Shown piece by piece: positions 60,135 to 61,196 of a DNA stretch of 61,196 nt; the stretch's first letter is position 1, and every line of letters starts with the position of its first letter. Under the pieces are notes generated by a model. The model was not told the DNA's origin and did not search any database. It worked only from the letters and a program-made list of their open reading frames with translations. A program made the position numbers and the translations under genes. This DNA is from Planctomycetales bacterium (GTDB taxonomy: Bacteria; Planctomycetota; Planctomycetia; Planctomycetales; Planctomycetaceae), in assembly GCA_026400835.1 (NCBI GenBank), contig JAPLOA010000037.1, positions 1 through 61,196 of the forward strand, written 5' to 3'.

Positions 60135-61196
60135 ATGACATCACTGATTGAGTTGGAGCCTGCTGTGTGGAGTGAAAAACAATTTGGTGCTTGTGAGCTT
60201 GGCGACACGCGGAGGACTCAACGGCTGGTGCGCTACGCGCAGCAAATGGCTGAAAAGCCTGACGCCTCAACGCCGCATCAGACAGAAAGCTGGGGTGACT
60301 GCAAAGCCGTGTATCGCCTCTTCGAACGGCCCGAAGTGACCTTCGAATCTGTCACGGCTGCACATTATCAGAACACGCGAACTCTGCCGGCAGGCCGTTA
60401 TCTTGTCGTCAGCGATACCACCGAAATTGACTATGGCTACGAGAGCAAGCGGAAGGGGCTGGGGCCGCTCACGGCCACTCATCGGCGAGGTTTCTTTCTG
60501 CATTCCGCCCTCGTGATGCATGCAGAAAGTCATCAGGTCATGGGGCTCGGGATGCAGGAACTCTGGGCCCGCGCTGCGGGAAAGAAGAAGCGGGTTCATC
60601 GGGTGAAAGGTCGCAGGCGGAAGACGGAGCACGAAGTCTGGGGCCGAGTGATTGATCGTGTGGAGGCCATCGGGCCAAACGTGGCGTTTATCCACGTGTG
60701 TGATCGCGGCGCCGATAACTTCGACGTTTTTGCTCATCTGCATTTGAAAGGCGATAGCTGGGTGATCCGCGCGGCGCAATTGAAACGCAAGCTTCGTGCG
60801 GCTGACGGAGTCATTCGGAAGCTGGATGAGATTCTTCTCGACGCGACACTGCAGGGAAGTTATCAAATCCGGGTCAATGCGAACAAGAAGCAGGCCGCGC
60901 GCTGAGCCCAGGTGGAAGTTCGCAGTACTTCGGTGACGATGGTACGTCCGCGCGAGGGCGCGACGGCCTTTGTGATGGACAATAATATTCGCGAGGTTCC
61001 AACCCATGTCATGGAAGTGCGGGAGGTGAATGCTCCGAAGGGGTCTGATGCACTTCACTGGGTGCTGTACACGAAGGAAACTGTTGCGTGATATGAGGAC
61101 TGTTGGCGCGTGGTTGAACATTATGAGCAGCGTCCGATGTTGGAAGAATTTCACAAGGGTCTGAAAACGGGTTTGCAGATTGAAGGTCGCCAATAT
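60135..61196 (+). pseudogene. IS4-family (Tn5-like) transposase pseudogene, cut by the window end
   Basis: The frame begins MTSLIELEPAVWSEKQFGAC, a Tn5/IS4-type N-terminal DNA-binding region (RTQRLVRYAQQMAEKPDAST). Catalytic acid residues are present in YLVVSDTTEIDYGYESKRKG and HVCDRGADNFDVF. A TGA at 60903-60905 interrupts the frame after KKQAAR. The same frame then continues AQVEVRSTSVTMVRPREG, with a second TGA at 61089-61091 followed by YEDCWRVVEHYEQRPMLEEF, where the Glu (Y-x-x-R-x-x-x-E-E-F) completes the DDE site. Both stops could be CGA-to-TGA changes. The C-terminus lies outside the window. The element is inactive as read unless the stops are suppressed. Its terminal repeats could not be defined from this window. 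Confidence 0.85.

Overview
The window looks like a chromosomal segment of a planctomycete (Planctomycetota, probably a Planctomycetaceae-type genome). This is inferred from gene content: a DUF1559 pseudopilin paired with a small regulatory-like lipoprotein, two EF-hand-tailed sulfatases, a PSCyt1/DUF1549/DUF1553 protein translationally coupled to a Tat-exported Gfo/Idh/MocA oxidoreductase, a multihaem cytochrome next to a CRTAC1-type FG-GAP/ASPIC protein, a TIGR03032-type protein joined to TPR and GT41 domains, and a DUF1207 protein. No rRNA, tRNA or CRISPR array was recognised. One structural RNA, RNase P RNA (rnpB), is clear at about 18952-19336.

Region by region. 1-8.9 kb is a one-directional surface-polysaccharide cluster: a methyltransferase-like fragment, a GT-B-like protein, a GT2-GT4 fusion, a start-less remnant, a GT2, a zinc-ribbon methyltransferase, a GT4 and a second GT2. 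It ends in a strong terminator. 8.9-13.5 kb is repeat-rich. It holds an intact DUF1559 + lipoprotein pair and two decayed genes in opposite orientation (a TIGR03032-family remnant and the C-terminal end of a large RTX/cadherin-like adhesin). 13.5-24.6 kb is mostly housekeeping: a PgpH/YqfF-type HD hydrolase, PhoH, an FHA protein, rnpB, a secreted DUF2314 protein, a PQQ-like propeller, a YaiI/DUF188 protein and leuC.

24.6-26.6 kb is a compact mobile module: a REP-associated tyrosine transposase (RAYT) flanked on both sides by inward-pointing arrays of a short GGTGC/GCACC hairpin, plus a 173-bp tandem duplication across its own 5' end. 26.6-40.5 kb holds two sulfatases, a decayed DUF1559 + lipoprotein cassette, a small secreted protein, the multihaem cytochrome/CRTAC1 pair, and a TIGR03032-TPR-GT41 gene split in two by an exact 11-bp tandem duplication. 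41-46 kb carries a TIM-barrel isomerase, a metallophosphoesterase, dnaX with an A10 slippage tract followed by a stop in the -1 frame, and ybaB. 46.7-61.2 kb holds DUF1207, a TPR lipoprotein, a formylglycine-generating enzyme with both active-site cysteines (the expected activator of the two sulfatases), the DUF1549/DUF1553 + Gfo/Idh/MocA pair, a Cys/Met/Gly-rich lipoprotein, a decayed-looking lipoprotein, a right-handed beta-helix protein and an IS4-type transposase pseudogene running off the end.

At least eight intergenic regions carry one dispersed nested inverted-repeat family. Its arms resemble CCCGACGCGTCAGCGAGGG and TTTTGAAGTTGCGCG, and the best copy is a 200-bp double hairpin at 13021-13220. 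A second palindromic family built on GTCCTGCC/GGCAGGAC occurs at three places. These families, the RAYT/REP module and the slippage-type sequences in dnaX and in the split glycosyltransferase are the most interesting material here.
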